This document shows positions 43,120 to 55,047 of a stretch of DNA of 64,000 nucleotides, piece by piece. Under the pieces are notes generated by a model. It was given only the letters and a program-made list of their open reading frames with translations, was not told the origin of the DNA and did no database searches. This stretch comes from Tieghemostelium lacteum (lineage: Eukaryota > Evosea > Eumycetozoa > Dictyosteliales > Raperosteliaceae), in assembly GCA_001606155.1 (NCBI GenBank), contig LODT01000020.1, positions 124,001 through 188,000 of the forward strand, in the 5' to 3' direction. The position numbers and the translations under genes were made by a program. How positions within the stretch are numbered: position 1 is the stretch's first letter; every line of letters begins with the position of its first letter.

Positions 43120-44667
43120 CTAATACCATTCTATCAAATATTTATTTATTAGGTTTCGAATAGGAGGTTCAATTTGAGGTCTACTACATTGAATCACTTG
43201 CTTAATAGTTGTATTGTGTGATAGAGTATCATCAAGTTCTTTTTCTATGTTGGTTTCATAGGTGTAATCAAATGGTAATAAAACAGTTTCCAATGTATGG
43301 TTTTGTTTAAGAATTTCACATAGGATAGGATAAGAATTGTAAGTTTCATTTGGAATATTTATAGCTGGTGTAAGTAATTTCTTTAGATGGGTATTAAACT
43401 TGATAGCGGTGATTAGATCTGTTATGGAATAATTGTTTTCAATAATACCATACACTGTAATTTCTCTGAGTTTAGGGTAGTTTTCTTTTAATAATAGAAT
43501 TAAATCAGCACAATAAAAATGGTTGGACATGAATTTAATTATATTAGGGCATGTAGTTTCTATTAGTTGTTTTAATTCTTTAAAATAAATAAAGTAGTCT
43601 CTTGAATGTCTCTCTGGTTTAAATTTCAAAGTTTTCAAGTTGGGTAGAATATCGGTATTCTTTAATATATATCCCTTGTTTTCAGTAATGGTTATGAATT
43701 CCAATTGAGATTTATCTTTCCAAATATTAAAAAATGATAATTCAGTATTGTGTTGTGTGAATCTTATCGGTTGGAAATAGAATTTCTTAATTGATTGATT
43801 ATTGATTGTAGAGTTGAAAACATTTTGAGGTGATTCTGCTTCAAGATCACCCAATTTTAATTTAACATCAGTACAATGAATGGAATTTAAAAGTCTTAGA
43901 ATATCTGTAAATTCCATTTCTTGATAATTTTCCAATTTAAATTTCTTGAGATTTGGTAGATTTTGATGAGTTAGGGATTCTACAACCTGTTTAATTGGTA
44001 TATTACTATTATTGAATTCTAAAATCTCTAATAGAGGTGAATGAGTTAAAAGTAATTCAATAAGATTACTATCACTTGATATATTGGTTTCACACAATTT
44101 TAGTTTCCTTAGTCTTATGGTAATTGGAGGCGATTCTATAGGTTCTGGTGATAGTTCTAGATTTTGATTATATAAAGTTAAACTTGTAAACAATCTCCAT
44201 GAATCCCATTTTTCCAAATAATTCCTTTTAGAGCTACCTACTTCCAATGACACATCATATTGTATAAGTTCATCAATTGCATCTTCGTCAAAGGTGTCTA
44301 ACCAACTACTAAATACCCTTATTTTCTTTAAATTTGGATATGCTCCGAATAGAAGTGCTTGACTATTTGTCACTTCAAGTGATTGTACATCATCCTCATA
44401 TTCATCAAAAGTCTTCATATCAAAAGCCATTGATACACCATTTACTTTATGGCCTATATTATACTTTCTACATAAATATAAAACACCACTACAATCGTAA
44501 ACACTAAGATCCTTATATTTAAATTGAACCTGTAGTTTTGGTAATATCTCTTTATTCCATTTTTTCGAAATTTGATTAAACTTTTTAATTGTTGGTAACA
44601 ATAATCTTATATGACAATTAAATAGATTTTGTAGTATCTTTATAATCACAATGTTTGGTTGGCTCAT
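43120..44667 (-). CDS. F-box-like/leucine-rich repeat protein
   Basis: 515 aa from the ATG at 44665-44667. The first 45 residues (MSQPNIVIIKILQNLFNCHI, then LPTIKKFNQISKKWNKEI) have F-box spacing with the final conserved W. The remainder is leucine-rich with irregular repeats, for example LRKLKLCETNISSDSNLIEL, LEILEFNNSNIPIKQVVESL and LREITVYGII. It belongs to the same broad group as the genes at 2434, 4412 and 7543 but is only distantly similar. A presumed SCF substrate adaptor. Isolated among housekeeping genes. Confidence 0.65.
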   Translation of the reverse strand: MSQPNIVIIKILQNLFNCHIRLLLPTIKKFNQISKKWNKEILPKLQVQFKYKDLSVYDCSGVLYLCRKYNIGHKVNGVSMAFDMKTFDEYEDDVQSLEVTNSQALLFGAYPNLKKIRVFSSWLDTFDEDAIDELIQYDVSLEVGSSKRNYLEKWDSWRLFTSLTLYNQNLELSPEPIESPPITIRLRKLKLCETNISSDSNLIELLLTHSPLLEILEFNNSNIPIKQVVESLTHQNLPNLKKFKLENYQEMEFTDILRLLNSIHCTDVKLKLGDLEAESPQNVFNSTINNQSIKKFYFQPIRFTQHNTELSFFNIWKDKSQLEFITITENKGYILKNTDILPNLKTLKFKPERHSRDYFIYFKELKQLIETTCPNIIKFMSNHFYCADLILLLKENYPKLREITVYGIIENNYSITDLITAIKFNTHLKKLLTPAINIPNETYNSYPILCEILKQNHTLETVLLPFDYTYETNIEKELDDTLSHNTTIKQVIQCSRPQIEPPIRNLINKYLIEWY

Positions 44668-44941
44668 TATATTTAAAAAAAAATACAAAAAAGTAATTCG
44701 TTGTTTATAAATATAATCTTATTTTCCGACCTTGTAAATAAATATCCACTTTTAAAATCATGATTCAATTGAATAATGAAATAAAAAAAATATCCTGGTA
44801 GAAAAATTTTAATAATAAAATAAATAATATATATTTATATTACAATAATGTAATATATACAAAATTTCTTTGGTTTCAATTATTTTTTATATTTGTTGTT
44901 ATGGTTAATTTTCTAATAATTGAGTTTGGTTGGGTAGGTGT

Positions 44942-45484
44942 TTAGGCAGTAGCACCGCTGATGAGGATACCAACGATTGTACCAGCGTAGTCACCAGAAG
45001 CTTGGTATGAACCAGAGTTGAAGGAAGAGATCATATCTTCAAAGTCAGAGGTAATATCTTGACGGTGGGTGAAGATGTTGAGGGCCTCTTTTAAGATGAC
45101 TTCAATGATACCTGCAGAGCCTGAGGCTAATTCTTCAGCAATTGATTTAATTTCATCAATGAATTCAGTGGCACCACAAATTTGCAAGACAGTTGGGATT
45201 TGTTGTAAAGCCAAACCAAAGTCTTCGATACCTTGACCTACTAAACTTGCAGATTTCTTTTTGAGACCAGTTTGGATTAATTGGTAGGAGAGTGAGAATT
45301 CATCAAAAGTGGTACCAGCTTGGGCAACACATTGTGAGGCATTACCGTTCAAGGTAACTTCCAAACCATCGGCAAAACCAATGATAAAATCGGCAATATC
45401 AGCAACTGCGTTGTCTTTTGGTGAGGCTGCGAAAGCTGAAGTTGCAATTAAAGCTAATACTAACAAAGTAGCAACAAATTTCAT
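44942..45484 (-). CDS. Small secreted helical protein
   Basis: 180 aa. Clear signal peptide (MKFVATLLVLALIATSAFA) and a mature, mostly helical chain with two cysteines (ASQCVAQAG and LQICGATE) probably bridged. Tail: DYAGTIVGILISGATA. It has no repeats or enzyme motif. The codon choice is less AT-biased than its neighbours (many GGT, ACC, CTC and GTC codons), a sign of high expression. It resembles secreted proteins that are abundant in protists, but I cannot name a family. Confidence 0.65.
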   Translation of the reverse strand: MKFVATLLVLALIATSAFAASPKDNAVADIADFIIGFADGLEVTLNGNASQCVAQAGTTFDEFSLSYQLIQTGLKKKSASLVGQGIEDFGLALQQIPTVLQICGATEFIDEIKSIAEELASGSAGIIEVILKEALNIFTHRQDITSDFEDMISSFNSGSYQASGDYAGTIVGILISGATA

Positions 45485-45896
45485 TTTTGTATTTATATGA
45501 ATTCGATTAATTTACAAATATAAAAGAGTTTTTTTTTTTTTGATTTGAGTGCAAATTTTAAAAAAGTGTGTTGATCAAACGTTGTTGCCATTATAAAAAA
45601 TTTTTATATGAAGGAAAAGTTGTAGAAAAAATCATGCCAAAATAACAAGATTTCAATACCAAAATCCCAATTAATATCTTCCGGATTAATTTAGTATTTC
45701 GCCATTGTATTTGCATAATTCCGAAAGTGAACTACAACAAGTAATACACAATTTATATTATTGTAAATATGCACCAAAGTAATAATTACAATAACACATA
45801 ATCTTTTTTTGCTCCACTCTGGGGAACCACACAAATTCCATATCAATACTTTTTAAAAAATTTTTTTGAGAAGATCACTTATTATAAATAAAAAGA
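45485..45896. other. Divergent promoter region
   Basis: Between the secreted-protein start (minus strand) and the deaminase start (plus strand). On the minus strand a TATA-like TTTTATATTTG follows a run of 13 A at about 45532-45544, within 60 bp of the ATG. This is the AT-tract plus TATA layout of dictyostelid core promoters. Nothing else recognised. Confidence 0.45.
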
Positions 45897-46691
45897 ATGA
45901 GATTAGTTATTAAAGATAACAGCGAACAGGCAGCTGAGTTTATAAGTCAACTCATTAAAAATAGAATATTAGAACACCAAAAACAATCATCCACAAGGAA
46001 GTTTGTTATGGGGTTACCAACTGGCTCCTCACCACTGCCAATCTACAAAAGATTGATAAAAATGGTTAAAGACGGTGAACTTTCCTTTAAAGACATTGTT
46101 ACATTTAATATGGATGAATATGTAGGTCTTGACCATGACCATCCATTCAGTTACCATTATTTCATGTGGGAGAACTTCTTTAAACACATTGATATTCAGA
46201 AAGAAAATGTACACATACTCGATGGAAAAGCCAGTGATCATCAGTTGGAATGTAAAGTCTATGAAGAAAAGATATTGAAATTTGGTGGAATTGATTTGTT
46301 CCTTGGTGGAATGGGTGTAGATGGTCATATAGCATTTAATGAACCTGGTTCTTCATTAGCTTCAAGAACTAGATTAAAAACATTAACTAAAGATACAATT
46401 ATTGTAAATTCAAGATTCTTTGAAAATATATCACAGGTGCCTACTCAAGCATTGACAGTTGGTGTTGGTACAGTTATGGATGCTCGTGAAGTTGTTCTCA
46501 TTGTAACTGGTCACAGTAAAGCAACTGCACTTTACAAAACCATTGAAGAAGGTGTATCCCATATGTGGACTGCATCAGCCATACAATATCATAAAAAAGC
46601 CATTATAGTCTGTGACGAAGATGCCACTGATGAACTCAAAGTCAAAACTGTCAAATATTTCAAACAGGTTGAACAAGATAACCAATTCTAA
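45897..46691 (+). CDS. gnpda1: Glucosamine-6-phosphate deaminase
   Basis: 264 aa, intronless, the usual length. Motifs: [20 protein letters not shown] (phosphate-binding loop), [20 protein letters not shown] (catalytic Asp), [20 protein letters not shown] (active-site Asp-Gly-His and the Glu), and a C-terminal [12 protein letters not shown]. It converts glucosamine-6-phosphate and water to fructose-6-phosphate and ammonia in the cytosol, letting the cell use amino sugars, for example from bacterial peptidoglycan. The C-terminus is slightly shorter than human GNPDA1. High confidence. Confidence 0.95.
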   Translation: MRLVIKDNSEQAAEFISQLIKNRILEHQKQSSTRKFVMGLPTGSSPLPIYKRLIKMVKDGELSFKDIVTFNMDEYVGLDHDHPFSYHYFMWENFFKHIDIQKENVHILDGKASDHQLECKVYEEKILKFGGIDLFLGGMGVDGHIAFNEPGSSLASRTRLKTLTKDTIIVNSRFFENISQVPTQALTVGVGTVMDAREVVLIVTGHSKATALYKTIEEGVSHMWTASAIQYHKKAIIVCDEDATDELKVKTVKYFKQVEQDNQF

Positions 46692-46737
46692 AATAAATAT
46701 AAAGTTCCCACACACTACACAATTCTAAACCTACCTG

Positions 46738-47205
46738 CTATTTATTATAAGTTTCTCTTTCAAAAGGTGACAATTGAGTAGGATTAAATTGGTCAGCGCC
46801 CTTCAATTTCCTATCATCCAATTTCTTCATTAAACCTTCTCTCCTCTTCAATTCAGTCTTTGCAAACATTTCTAAAAATTCATCTGATAAAACATATTGT
46901 ACATTTTCAACTTCTTCCTCTTCTTCATCTTCATAATATTCATCATCTTGGTAGTATTCTTCTTCTTCTTCTTCTTCTCCTATTTCTTCATTTTGTTCAT
47001 ATTGTTGAGGATATTGTTGTGGATAGTATTGGTAATATTGATTTAAATGGTTAAACTCATTATTATCATAAGGATAAGTGGGATTGCGATATGAAGGATG
47101 ATCTCTTAGAAAAAAAGGATGTGTAATAATAGTATTATGATTTTTATTAATCATATGATAGAATTCATTAGGAATTGGAATTCCATGGTTTGAATGGTAA
47201 TTCAT
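46738..47205 (-). CDS. Small acidic Tyr/Asn/Glu-rich protein
   Basis: 155 aa from the ATG at 47203-47205. N-terminal half rich in His, Asn, Pro, Tyr and Gln (YYQYYPQQYPQQYEQ), followed by a strongly acidic run of Glu, Asp and Tyr, then a helical C-terminus (YVLSDEFLEMFAKTELKRRE, then FNPTQLSPFERETYN) that looks like the conserved, folded part. No signal peptide. Its 3' end is 46 bp from that of the deaminase, so the two are convergent. I do not recognise the family. Confidence 0.6.
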   Translation of the reverse strand: MNYHSNHGIPIPNEFYHMINKNHNTIITHPFFLRDHPSYRNPTYPYDNNEFNHLNQYYQYYPQQYPQQYEQNEEIGEEEEEEEYYQDDEYYEDEEEEEVENVQYVLSDEFLEMFAKTELKRREGLMKKLDDRKLKGADQFNPTQLSPFERETYNK

Positions 47206-47412
47206 TGATTTTTTCAAGTTAATTCAAACAATAATGTTGAATGAAAATTTTAAAAAAGCGATAAAATTTGGATTTTTTTGGAATGGGTGGTGGGTTATTG
47301 TAAAAATAATGATTTTCAAAAAAATAAAAAAAAATTTTTTTTATTATCTCTTGATCTTTCATATTTTTTTCATTTGTATATATTTTTGTAATTTTAGATT
47401 TTTAATCAAACC

Positions 47413-49324
47413 ATGTCAACTTCATTAAGTAAATTTCAACGAAAATAAATTATAAATTTGGTATATCAATAATATTCCAAATTTAGTAAATTATATATAT
47501 ACTAACATAACTGTGTTGTGAACATATAAAAACAATATATAAATAGAGAATATAATTGCACCAACTCCAGTTGTTACCAGAGGTAAATCAGTATTTGTAA
47601 ATGGAGATCCAAAAGGAAACAATCTATTGTATGCATCAGGTAATGCTATTATTATTAGAAATATGAGAGATGCCACTCAAGCAGATATGTACTATGAACA
47701 TCCAGCCCAAACCACAGTTGCCAAATATGCACAATCTGGTAATTATATTGCCTCTGGTGATGTACAAGGTAACTTGAGAATTTGGGATACCATCAACAAA
47801 GAACACCCATTGAAGATCACATTAAAAGTACTTTCAGGTCCAATTCTAGATATTGCATGGACATCTGATAATGGTCGTTTAATTGTTGTTGGTGATGGTA
47901 AAGAGAGATTTGGTGCTGCAATTCTCTGGGATTCCGGTTCAAGTTGTGGTGAGATTACAGGTCACTCAAAATTGATTCTCAGTTGTGATGTTAAGTCATC
48001 TAGACCATTCAGAGCTGCTACCGGTGCTGAAGATTTCCAAATCAATTGGTTTGAAGGTCCACCATTCAAATTCAACAAGAATCTCCAAGGTGAACATCAA
48101 CGTTTTGTCAATTGTGTTAGATTCTCACCAGATGGTAACAAATTAGTTACTGTAGGTTCAGACAAGAGAGGTGTTGTCTTTGATGGAAAAACTGGTGATA
48201 AACTAGTTGAGTTACAAGCTGACTCTGCTCACACTGGTGGTATCTATTGTGTATCTTGGTCTAATGATAACCAAAGATTCCTTACAGCCTCCGCTGATAA
48301 GACTTGCAAAGTTTGGGACTCTACAAGCGGTATGTGTCTTAAGACCTTCACCTTTGGTCAAGACACCAATGACCAACAACTCGGTTGTCTATGGCAAGGA
48401 GACCACTTAATCTCCATCAATTTGAATGGTGAGATTTCATACCTCGATATGAACAACCCTGCCAAACCAGACAGAGTCATTAAAGGTCACAACAAGCTCA
48501 TTTCAACCATTGCCTACGACAACCAATCCAAGACCTTATTCTCAGCATCCTACGATGCATCTCTCCTCCAATGGGACCTTACCACCGGTATTGCCACTAG
48601 TTTCACTGGTGATGCACACAAGAACCAAATTACTTCCATCAAGATTCGTGGTGACGATATCATTACATGTGCCATGGATGACAGTGTTAAAGTATCTAAA
48701 ATCTCAACTAGAACCTATGGTCCATCCATTGGTATTGACAGTCCAGCTCAAGCCGTTGCCTTCTGTGGTGATGTCATCGTTGCTGTCTCTATGAAATCCA
48801 TCTATGTCATTAAAAATGGTAAAATTGTATCTACAACTGCTGCTGCTTGGGAACCAACCTCAGTAGCCATCAACAAACAAGAAGTCACCGTCGGTGGTAA
48901 AGACAACAAAATCCACGTTTTCAATCTCTCTGGTGACTCTCTAACCGCTGCTGGAACTCTTGACAATCATCGTGGCCAAATTTCAGATCTCCAATATTCT
49001 CCATGTGGACGTTATCTAGCTTCTGCTGATTCAAACAGAGAAATCCTTGTTTGGGAAGGTAAAAACGTTAAATGTAACGGTTGGGTACATCACAGTGCCC
49101 GTGTTAATGCTATTGCATTCACAGCTGATTCTAAACACTTGGTATCTGCTGGTTTAGATGGTCAAATCTTTTTCTGGGATGTTGAAAACAAAGCTACCTC
49201 TCCACTCCAAATTAAAAATGCTCATCCAGGTGGTGTCAATGATACTTTGTTTATTGCTGAAAAAACTATTGCTTCATGTGGTAATGATGGTGCTATTAAA
49301 TTCTGGGATGTTGTTTTCCGTTAA
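47413..49324 (+). CDS. aip1: Actin-interacting protein 1 (WDR1)
   Basis: Two exons: a 16-nt first exon (47413-47428, MSTSL plus one base) and 47547-49324, joined over a 118-bp intron to give [20 protein letters not shown]; 597 aa. Two seven-bladed WD40 propellers follow, with blades such as [55 protein letters not shown] and [11 protein letters not shown] at the end. Aip1 works with cofilin to sever and cap actin filaments. The high use of C-ending codons fits strong expression. Confidence 0.95.
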
Positions 49325-49498
49325 ATAAATTATATTTACAAATAACTCAACACTACAAAAACTCTAAATTAATAAACTCTTAAAAAATATTTAAAACACT
49401 CTCTACTCAATTATTTATTTGAATAATAATAAATTCAATGAATATAAACATTATGTTATTTATTTTATCATTGTTAAAGTGAATGTTGTTGTGTTGGT

Positions 49499-50189
49499 TT
49501 ACTCTCTGAAATATCTTCCAAAAATAGCACCAATAATGGAACCTGCCAAAGAAAAGAATGTTGAAACTACCAATAAATACCAAGTTGTAGATGGACCATT
49601 TTCCCAACCACCATTGTCTTGTTTGAATTTCTCAAATAAGTCTGCACATGGAGAGGTATGAATGAAGTAGATGTTATCATTTTTACAATCTTTTCTCAAT
49701 GCATCTGGCATATCCAAAACCACCAATAAAGCAACAGCACAGAATACAGTTGCAAATAATGGTCCTAATTTAAGAATCCATGACATGGCCTTAACTTTTG
49801 AAAACAAACCAATGGTATTCAATACAATTAATATCATAGATACAGTGGCCAATCCCCAACTCATAGCTGCAAATGCCAATGAGGCTCTTAAAGCAGTTTG
49901 AGCTTTGGTACCTGATGTAATATCATTTTCCCATTGTTCTTTACCATCAATTTCTAATTTTACCTTATTAAATTTTAAATATACAGTCTCTTGTGGTTCA
50001 ATTTCTTTACTATCTCCAAGTTTATAAGTATAAGCTAAAAATAGAATTTTAGTGTTGACATTTAAACCATAGGACAATTTGATGTTGAATTATATAAATA
50101 TACATACTTGTAAATGAAGCTGTTAATAATACCCACGATACTAATAAGAATCCTAAAGTTACAATACCAGAGATTTTATAGTTAACCAT
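49499..50189 (-). CDS. Four-TM membrane protein
   Basis: Exons 50189-50108 and 50034-49499, with a 73-bp GTATGT intron in phase 1; 205 aa. Residues about 8-27 (ISGIVTLGFLLVSWVLLTAS) form TM1, followed by a loop of about 60 residues with KLGDSKEIEPQETVYLKF. Three more TMs lie at about 85-107, 116-138 and 180-202. An extracellular loop before TM4 has two cysteines (DCKNDN and PCADLF). This layout, a long first loop and four TMs, is like claudin/stargazin/SUR7-type proteins, but no family signature is clear. Probably plasma membrane or endosome. Confidence 0.65.
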
Positions 50190-50455
50190 TTTATCAAATT
50201 TCGTATTTCGAAAGATTTTCTTTCTCTAGAAAAAATTCTTTTATAATCCTGTAACCCAAATTTTCCAAGTTCCGTAATTTTTTTTCAAGAAATTTTCTTT
50301 TTAGATATCTAAAGATTGAAATTATTTGTACAAGTTTTAAAAACTAATTAATTATTATGATTAATGTTTTTTTATAACAACAATGTTTGATTACTTCACA
50401 CTTGTTTTACAAAAATTATTTGTAATTTTTTTTTTTTTAATTTTTATTATTGAAC

Positions 50456-52219
50456 ATGATGATGAATTTAAGGTTATCCAATTCCATTTTTAAAACTGGT
50501 AGTAAATTATTTAGTTTCAGATCTGAACCAGTACAGATTTTTAAGAGATATTATAGTAAAAGTAATGGTGATTTACCACCTAGAGAATCTGATCAATTTG
50601 ATGTTGTAATTGTGGGTGGTGGACCATCAGGTTTATCAGCAGCAATTAAATTAAAACAGTTATCAGCAGAGGCAGGAAAAGATATCAGAGTTTGTGTTGT
50701 AGAAAAGGGTGCTGAAATAGGTAGTCATATTCTTTCAGGTGCTGTATTGCAACCTACTGCTTTGAATGAATTGATCCCTGATTGGAAAGAAAAAGGTGCA
50801 CCTTTAAATACACCAGTAACCACTGATAAATTTGTATTCCTTACAGAGAAAATGTCATTACGTCTACCAACACCTAGACTAATGCATAATGATGGAAATT
50901 ATATAATCAGTTTGAGTAACTTTGTAAAATGGTTAGGTACTCAAGCTGAGGAGTTAGGTGTTGAGTTGTATCCTGGGTTTCCAGCTTCTGAGGTTCTATA
51001 TGATGAGAATGGTGCAGTTCGTGGTATTGCAACTCAGGATATGGGTATTGGTAAAGATGGTAAACCAACAGGAAACTACACTAGAGGTATGGAATTAGAG
51101 GGTAAAGTAACTCTTTTTGCAGAGGGTTGTAGAGGATCTTTGACCAAGACACTCTTTGAGAAGTTTAAACTCAGAGAAGAATGCGAACCTCAGACTTTTG
51201 GGTTAGGAATTAAGGAACTCTGGCAATTAGCTCCAGAAAAACATCAATTAGGTCTTGTAACTCACACCCTTGGTTATCCATTGGACATGAATACAATGGG
51301 TGGATCATTTATATATCATCTAGAAAACAATCAGATGGCCATTGGGTTGGTTGTTGGATTGGACTATTCAAATCCTTACTTAAACCCCTATCAAGAATTT
51401 CAAAAACTAAAATTACACCCAATGGTTAAGGACATGTTAGAAGGTGCAACTTGTCTAAGTTATGGTGCTAGAGCTATTAATGAAGGTGGTCTACAAGCAG
51501 TTCCAAAATTGATTTTCCCAGGTGGTGCTTTGATTGGTTGTACTGCTGGTTTTGTGAATGTACCTAAAATTAAAGGAACTCATAATGCAATGAAAACAGG
51601 TATGATTGCTGCTGAGAATATTTTCAAGAAGCTGACTACAGAAGAAGAGCAACAAAAGGCAATTCTTTTGGAAGATTATCCAAAAGATCTAAAGAACTCT
51701 TGGGTTTGGTCCGATTTGACAGAGGTTAAAAATATCAGACCTGCTCTACACTGGGGTTTCATTCCAGGTATGATATATGGTGCCTTGGAAATGTACTTAT
51801 TCAGAGGTAAAATGCCATGGACTCTACCAATTGGTAAACCTGATAATAAGGCATTGAAGCCAGCTAAAGAATGTGAAAAGATAGAATACAAGAAACCAGA
51901 TGGCGTATTTACATTTGATCTTATGACTTCTGTAATGAGATCTGGTACTAACCATGAAGAGAACCAACCTGCTCATTTGAAACTTCGTGATGCATTGGTT
52001 GCTGAAAAGGTTAATTTAGATATATATGATGGACCTGAAGGTAGATTCTGTCCAGCTGGTGTCTATGAATGGATTGACGGTCCAAATGACAAAAAGAAAC
52101 TACAAATCAATGCTCAAAACTGCTTGCATTGTAAGACTTGTGATATCAAAGATCCAACTCAAAATATTGATTATACAGTTCCAGAAGGTGGTGGTGGTCC
52201 AAATTATAACGGAATGTAA
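50456..52219 (+). CDS. etfdh: Electron transfer flavoprotein-ubiquinone oxidoreductase
   Basis: 587 aa from the ATG at 50456. Mitochondrial presequence ([19 protein letters not shown]), then the FAD-binding [19 protein letters not shown]. The family body includes [18 protein letters not shown] and [20 protein letters not shown]. The C-terminal 4Fe-4S domain has CPAGVYEW, then [17 protein letters not shown] with its four cysteines. It ends [12 protein letters not shown] as usual. It moves electrons from ETF (fatty-acid and amino-acid oxidation) to ubiquinone in the inner membrane. All key residues present. Confidence 0.96.
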   Translation: MMMNLRLSNSIFKTGSKLFSFRSEPVQIFKRYYSKSNGDLPPRESDQFDVVIVGGGPSGLSAAIKLKQLSAEAGKDIRVCVVEKGAEIGSHILSGAVLQPTALNELIPDWKEKGAPLNTPVTTDKFVFLTEKMSLRLPTPRLMHNDGNYIISLSNFVKWLGTQAEELGVELYPGFPASEVLYDENGAVRGIATQDMGIGKDGKPTGNYTRGMELEGKVTLFAEGCRGSLTKTLFEKFKLREECEPQTFGLGIKELWQLAPEKHQLGLVTHTLGYPLDMNTMGGSFIYHLENNQMAIGLVVGLDYSNPYLNPYQEFQKLKLHPMVKDMLEGATCLSYGARAINEGGLQAVPKLIFPGGALIGCTAGFVNVPKIKGTHNAMKTGMIAAENIFKKLTTEEEQQKAILLEDYPKDLKNSWVWSDLTEVKNIRPALHWGFIPGMIYGALEMYLFRGKMPWTLPIGKPDNKALKPAKECEKIEYKKPDGVFTFDLMTSVMRSGTNHEENQPAHLKLRDALVAEKVNLDIYDGPEGRFCPAGVYEWIDGPNDKKKLQINAQNCLHCKTCDIKDPTQNIDYTVPEGGGGPNYNGM

Positions 52220-52310
52220 TTCATCCTTTAAATATTAATATTTTATAAACAAAACAGATATAATACACATTTTCAAAATATATTTTTTTAATCAAATAAA
52301 GATAGTATAA

Positions 52311-52979
52311 TTAAATATTTATTACCATTGTCAGGATAATTACTAATATGATAATAAAGATATAGAATGGTTTTAAAATATTTGAAGGACTTGCTGCAAC
52401 AACTCCAAAACCACATGTATCAGAAAATGGTATAACTCTTGGTTGAATACAATTAGAACAATCTTCATCGGTACAAGAGCTAATGGTTGTAGATTGTGAA
52501 TTTTCTGAACATCTTACTAAAGTATAATTGCTAACTGAATGTTTTAAACAAGTTCCTGATTTAATATTGGTTACTTGTGCTTGTGTGCAATTTGAAAAAG
52601 TTTGCATTTGATAAACACAATAATCTGGACGAATAAAAGTATAGTTATCTGAATCTGAATGAATAATGATACGTAGACTTTGAAAACCTGGATATTCATT
52701 TAATTCCATATTCTTACAATGTCTATCCTTTAGTTTCATTAGAATTTCACCAACTGGGCCACTGCTAATTTGACAGAATGGATTATCATGAGCATAATAA
52801 ACTCTGTATTTTGAACCATATTTTACTGGATAATATATAGCGCAATCTGTACTGCTTACTATACCTTCAACATCACCATTACAATCTTTTTCTGTATACA
52901 AGTAGAAAAATAATTCTAAAGAATTTGATAATTGAATTGAAATACCAACTAGTATTAATAGCAATATAGTAAACTTCAT
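52311..52979 (-). CDS. Secreted/membrane-anchored Cys-rich protein
   Basis: 222 aa. Signal peptide (MKFTILLLILVGISIQLSNS), about 170 extracellular residues with a dozen cysteines and N-glycosylation sites (NYT, NCT), and a C-terminal hydrophobic segment (PFYIFIIILVIILTMVINI) serving as a TM or GPI-attachment signal. Cysteines cluster toward the end (SSCTDEDCSNCIQ). The type is common at the dictyostelid cell surface. No recognisable fold. Confidence 0.7.
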   Translation of the reverse strand: MKFTILLLILVGISIQLSNSLELFFYLYTEKDCNGDVEGIVSSTDCAIYYPVKYGSKYRVYYAHDNPFCQISSGPVGEILMKLKDRHCKNMELNEYPGFQSLRIIIHSDSDNYTFIRPDYCVYQMQTFSNCTQAQVTNIKSGTCLKHSVSNYTLVRCSENSQSTTISSCTDEDCSNCIQPRVIPFSDTCGFGVVAASPSNILKPFYIFIIILVIILTMVINI

Positions 52980-53263
52980 TAATTCAAACTTTAAACTTTT
53001 AAGTAAAATAATTTAAAAGTAAAAGTTTAAATATTTAGTTTTTCTAAATAGTGTTAAACTAAATTTACTTGATTTAGAAAAAATAAAAAAAAAGTGAATG
53101 TTGTTATTTGATTTTTTTTAAAATACATTTTACTTTATTGAATTATATTTTGTTTATATCAATTTATTATTTTATTGAATGATTCATATAATTTATACTC
53201 TCTTGGATTCAATATTTTATTGGTTTGAAATTCTTTCATTTAATATTTGTTTGTTAATTTTGA

Positions 53264-55047
53264 TTAAATTTGGGGTATTGGGATTGGTAAGGTAGATTGA
53301 TAATTATTTGACGTTGAAATTGTGTTATTACTTTCATTGGTTCCCAAACTACTGATACAACCATTGATTTCAAAATGTTTTAATATTGTTGAATTGGTTA
53401 GCGTATCTCGGTCAGAGTTTCTTGAGGATTTGAATTTCAATTTGATATTTGTTAATATATTAATCAAATTGTTGATACCAAATATATAGCCATCATCATC
53501 GGTTGATTCTTGTACATCAGAATATGGGATGGCATGTGCAAAGTCAATCATTTTGACATCATTTCTAATAGTGGTATTGGTAGCACCACCATGTAATAGG
53601 AGATCTGGAGATGAACATCTAGAGATATCAGAATCAGAGTCAAATTCACTGTTTCCAGCACTGGATGAAAAATCATCAGTAAAACTATTATCAATATTAG
53701 ATTTACAGTTGAATTCATCCATTAATTCTTCCAATTCAGAAAAATCAGCACCATTTGTACAATTGGCAGAATGTCCACTATTAAGTATAGTATCTGATCC
53801 ACTACTAGACGACAATGAAGAGGAATGACTACTACTCTCACTGCTACTACTACTAGGTGAATCTCTGGCATTTGATGAACTAATAATTAATTTACTTTCC
53901 ATATCAATAATATTGTCATTATTAACTATAGACTCATTCTCTGATTCATATACAATCAATAAACTACTACTATAAATTTTAAATGGAAATGGTTCATCGG
54001 AATTTGATAAAATTTCTAAAGATTAAACAAAAAAGAAATATGGTTAACAATTGGAACTTAAAGATATTTCAAATTTCATAGTTTTTGTGTAGATATTTTT
54101 TTTCTAACATCACAAGAATTAAAAACCCAAATTTGAAAAAAAAAAAATTAAAAATGGGTGAAGTGTTGTGTTGAAAGGAAAAATGAGAGTGGTGTGTGTT
54201 GTTTAAATGAGGAAATGGGTGATTTTTAAAAATTGAAATACATACTATGAATTTGAGACAACTTTTCAATAATATTATTTAATAAATGTATTCTGTGATG
54301 TCTTTGATGAGATTGAAGTGAAAAGAAATGATATAAAAGGTCTTCTAAAGTCTCTGGATTCAAAGATCTTCCATAGAATCTATCAAAAACAATATATCCA
54401 AAGTTTTCTTTATACAATTTCATTCCACAGACTCTGGCACCGAGGGATGTTGAGGTTGTACTTGAGCATACCGCACCTCTTTGACGAGTTCCTATTTTAA
54501 TATCAACTATACATGGTTTTTTATAATTTACAGTGATATCTTCCAATATGATATAGTTCTTTTTGGTCCCAATTTTGTGTTTGGAAGATGGTTTCTTTTT
54601 TTTCAGTTTACTACTATCTGAACTTGATGGTGATGAAAATGTAATTATATTTTCATTATTATTATTATTATTCTTTATACTGTTGCTATTATTACTACTA
54701 CTATTGCTATTGCTGTTATTCTTAATGCTATTATTGCTGTTATTACTGATATCGGTAGTGTAGAGAGTTTTTAGAACTTCAGTGTGACCATAGAATCTAG
54801 GTACAAAAGGTGACAACAAAAAATTATGAAATATTTTATAGTTGCTCAAATATTGATAGAATTGAAGCTCTCTATTTATTAATGGTTTAAGTATTTTCTT
54901 TTCAATACTGAGGATGGTGGAATGTCCTCCTACTTGGTGACTGTACTGGTTCATTGACCTCTGACCACTCTGAGTTGATTCATTCTCTGTACATGTTGAT
55001 AATGCATTGTTTAAACTCTCTATATTGTCTATAAAAAATTGAAACAT
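53264..55047 (-). CDS. Inositol polyphosphate kinase (IPK/IP6K family)
   Basis: Exons 55047-54246 and 54015-53264 joined in phase across a 230-bp GTATGT intron; 517 aa. The N-terminal lobe contains NQYSHQVGGHSTILSIEK, then PLINRELQFYQYL and PCIVDIKIGTRQRG, the PxxxDxKxG signature that binds inositol phosphate. Between lobes there is an Asn/Ser insert, and the second exon carries a long Ser-rich linker before DVKMIDFAHAIPYSD (the DFAHA metal-binding motif). It makes higher inositol phosphates or pyrophosphates from InsP3-InsP6. Whether IPMK or IP6K cannot be set from motifs alone; FPFKIYSSSLLIVYE after the splice is IP6K-like. Confidence 0.88.

Noticed and set aside
54563-54763. Leucine-rich plus-strand frame opposite the inositol kinase
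   Set aside because: It is the antisense of an Asn/Ser repeat, as are the poly-leucine frames at 41001-41183 and 62688-62873.
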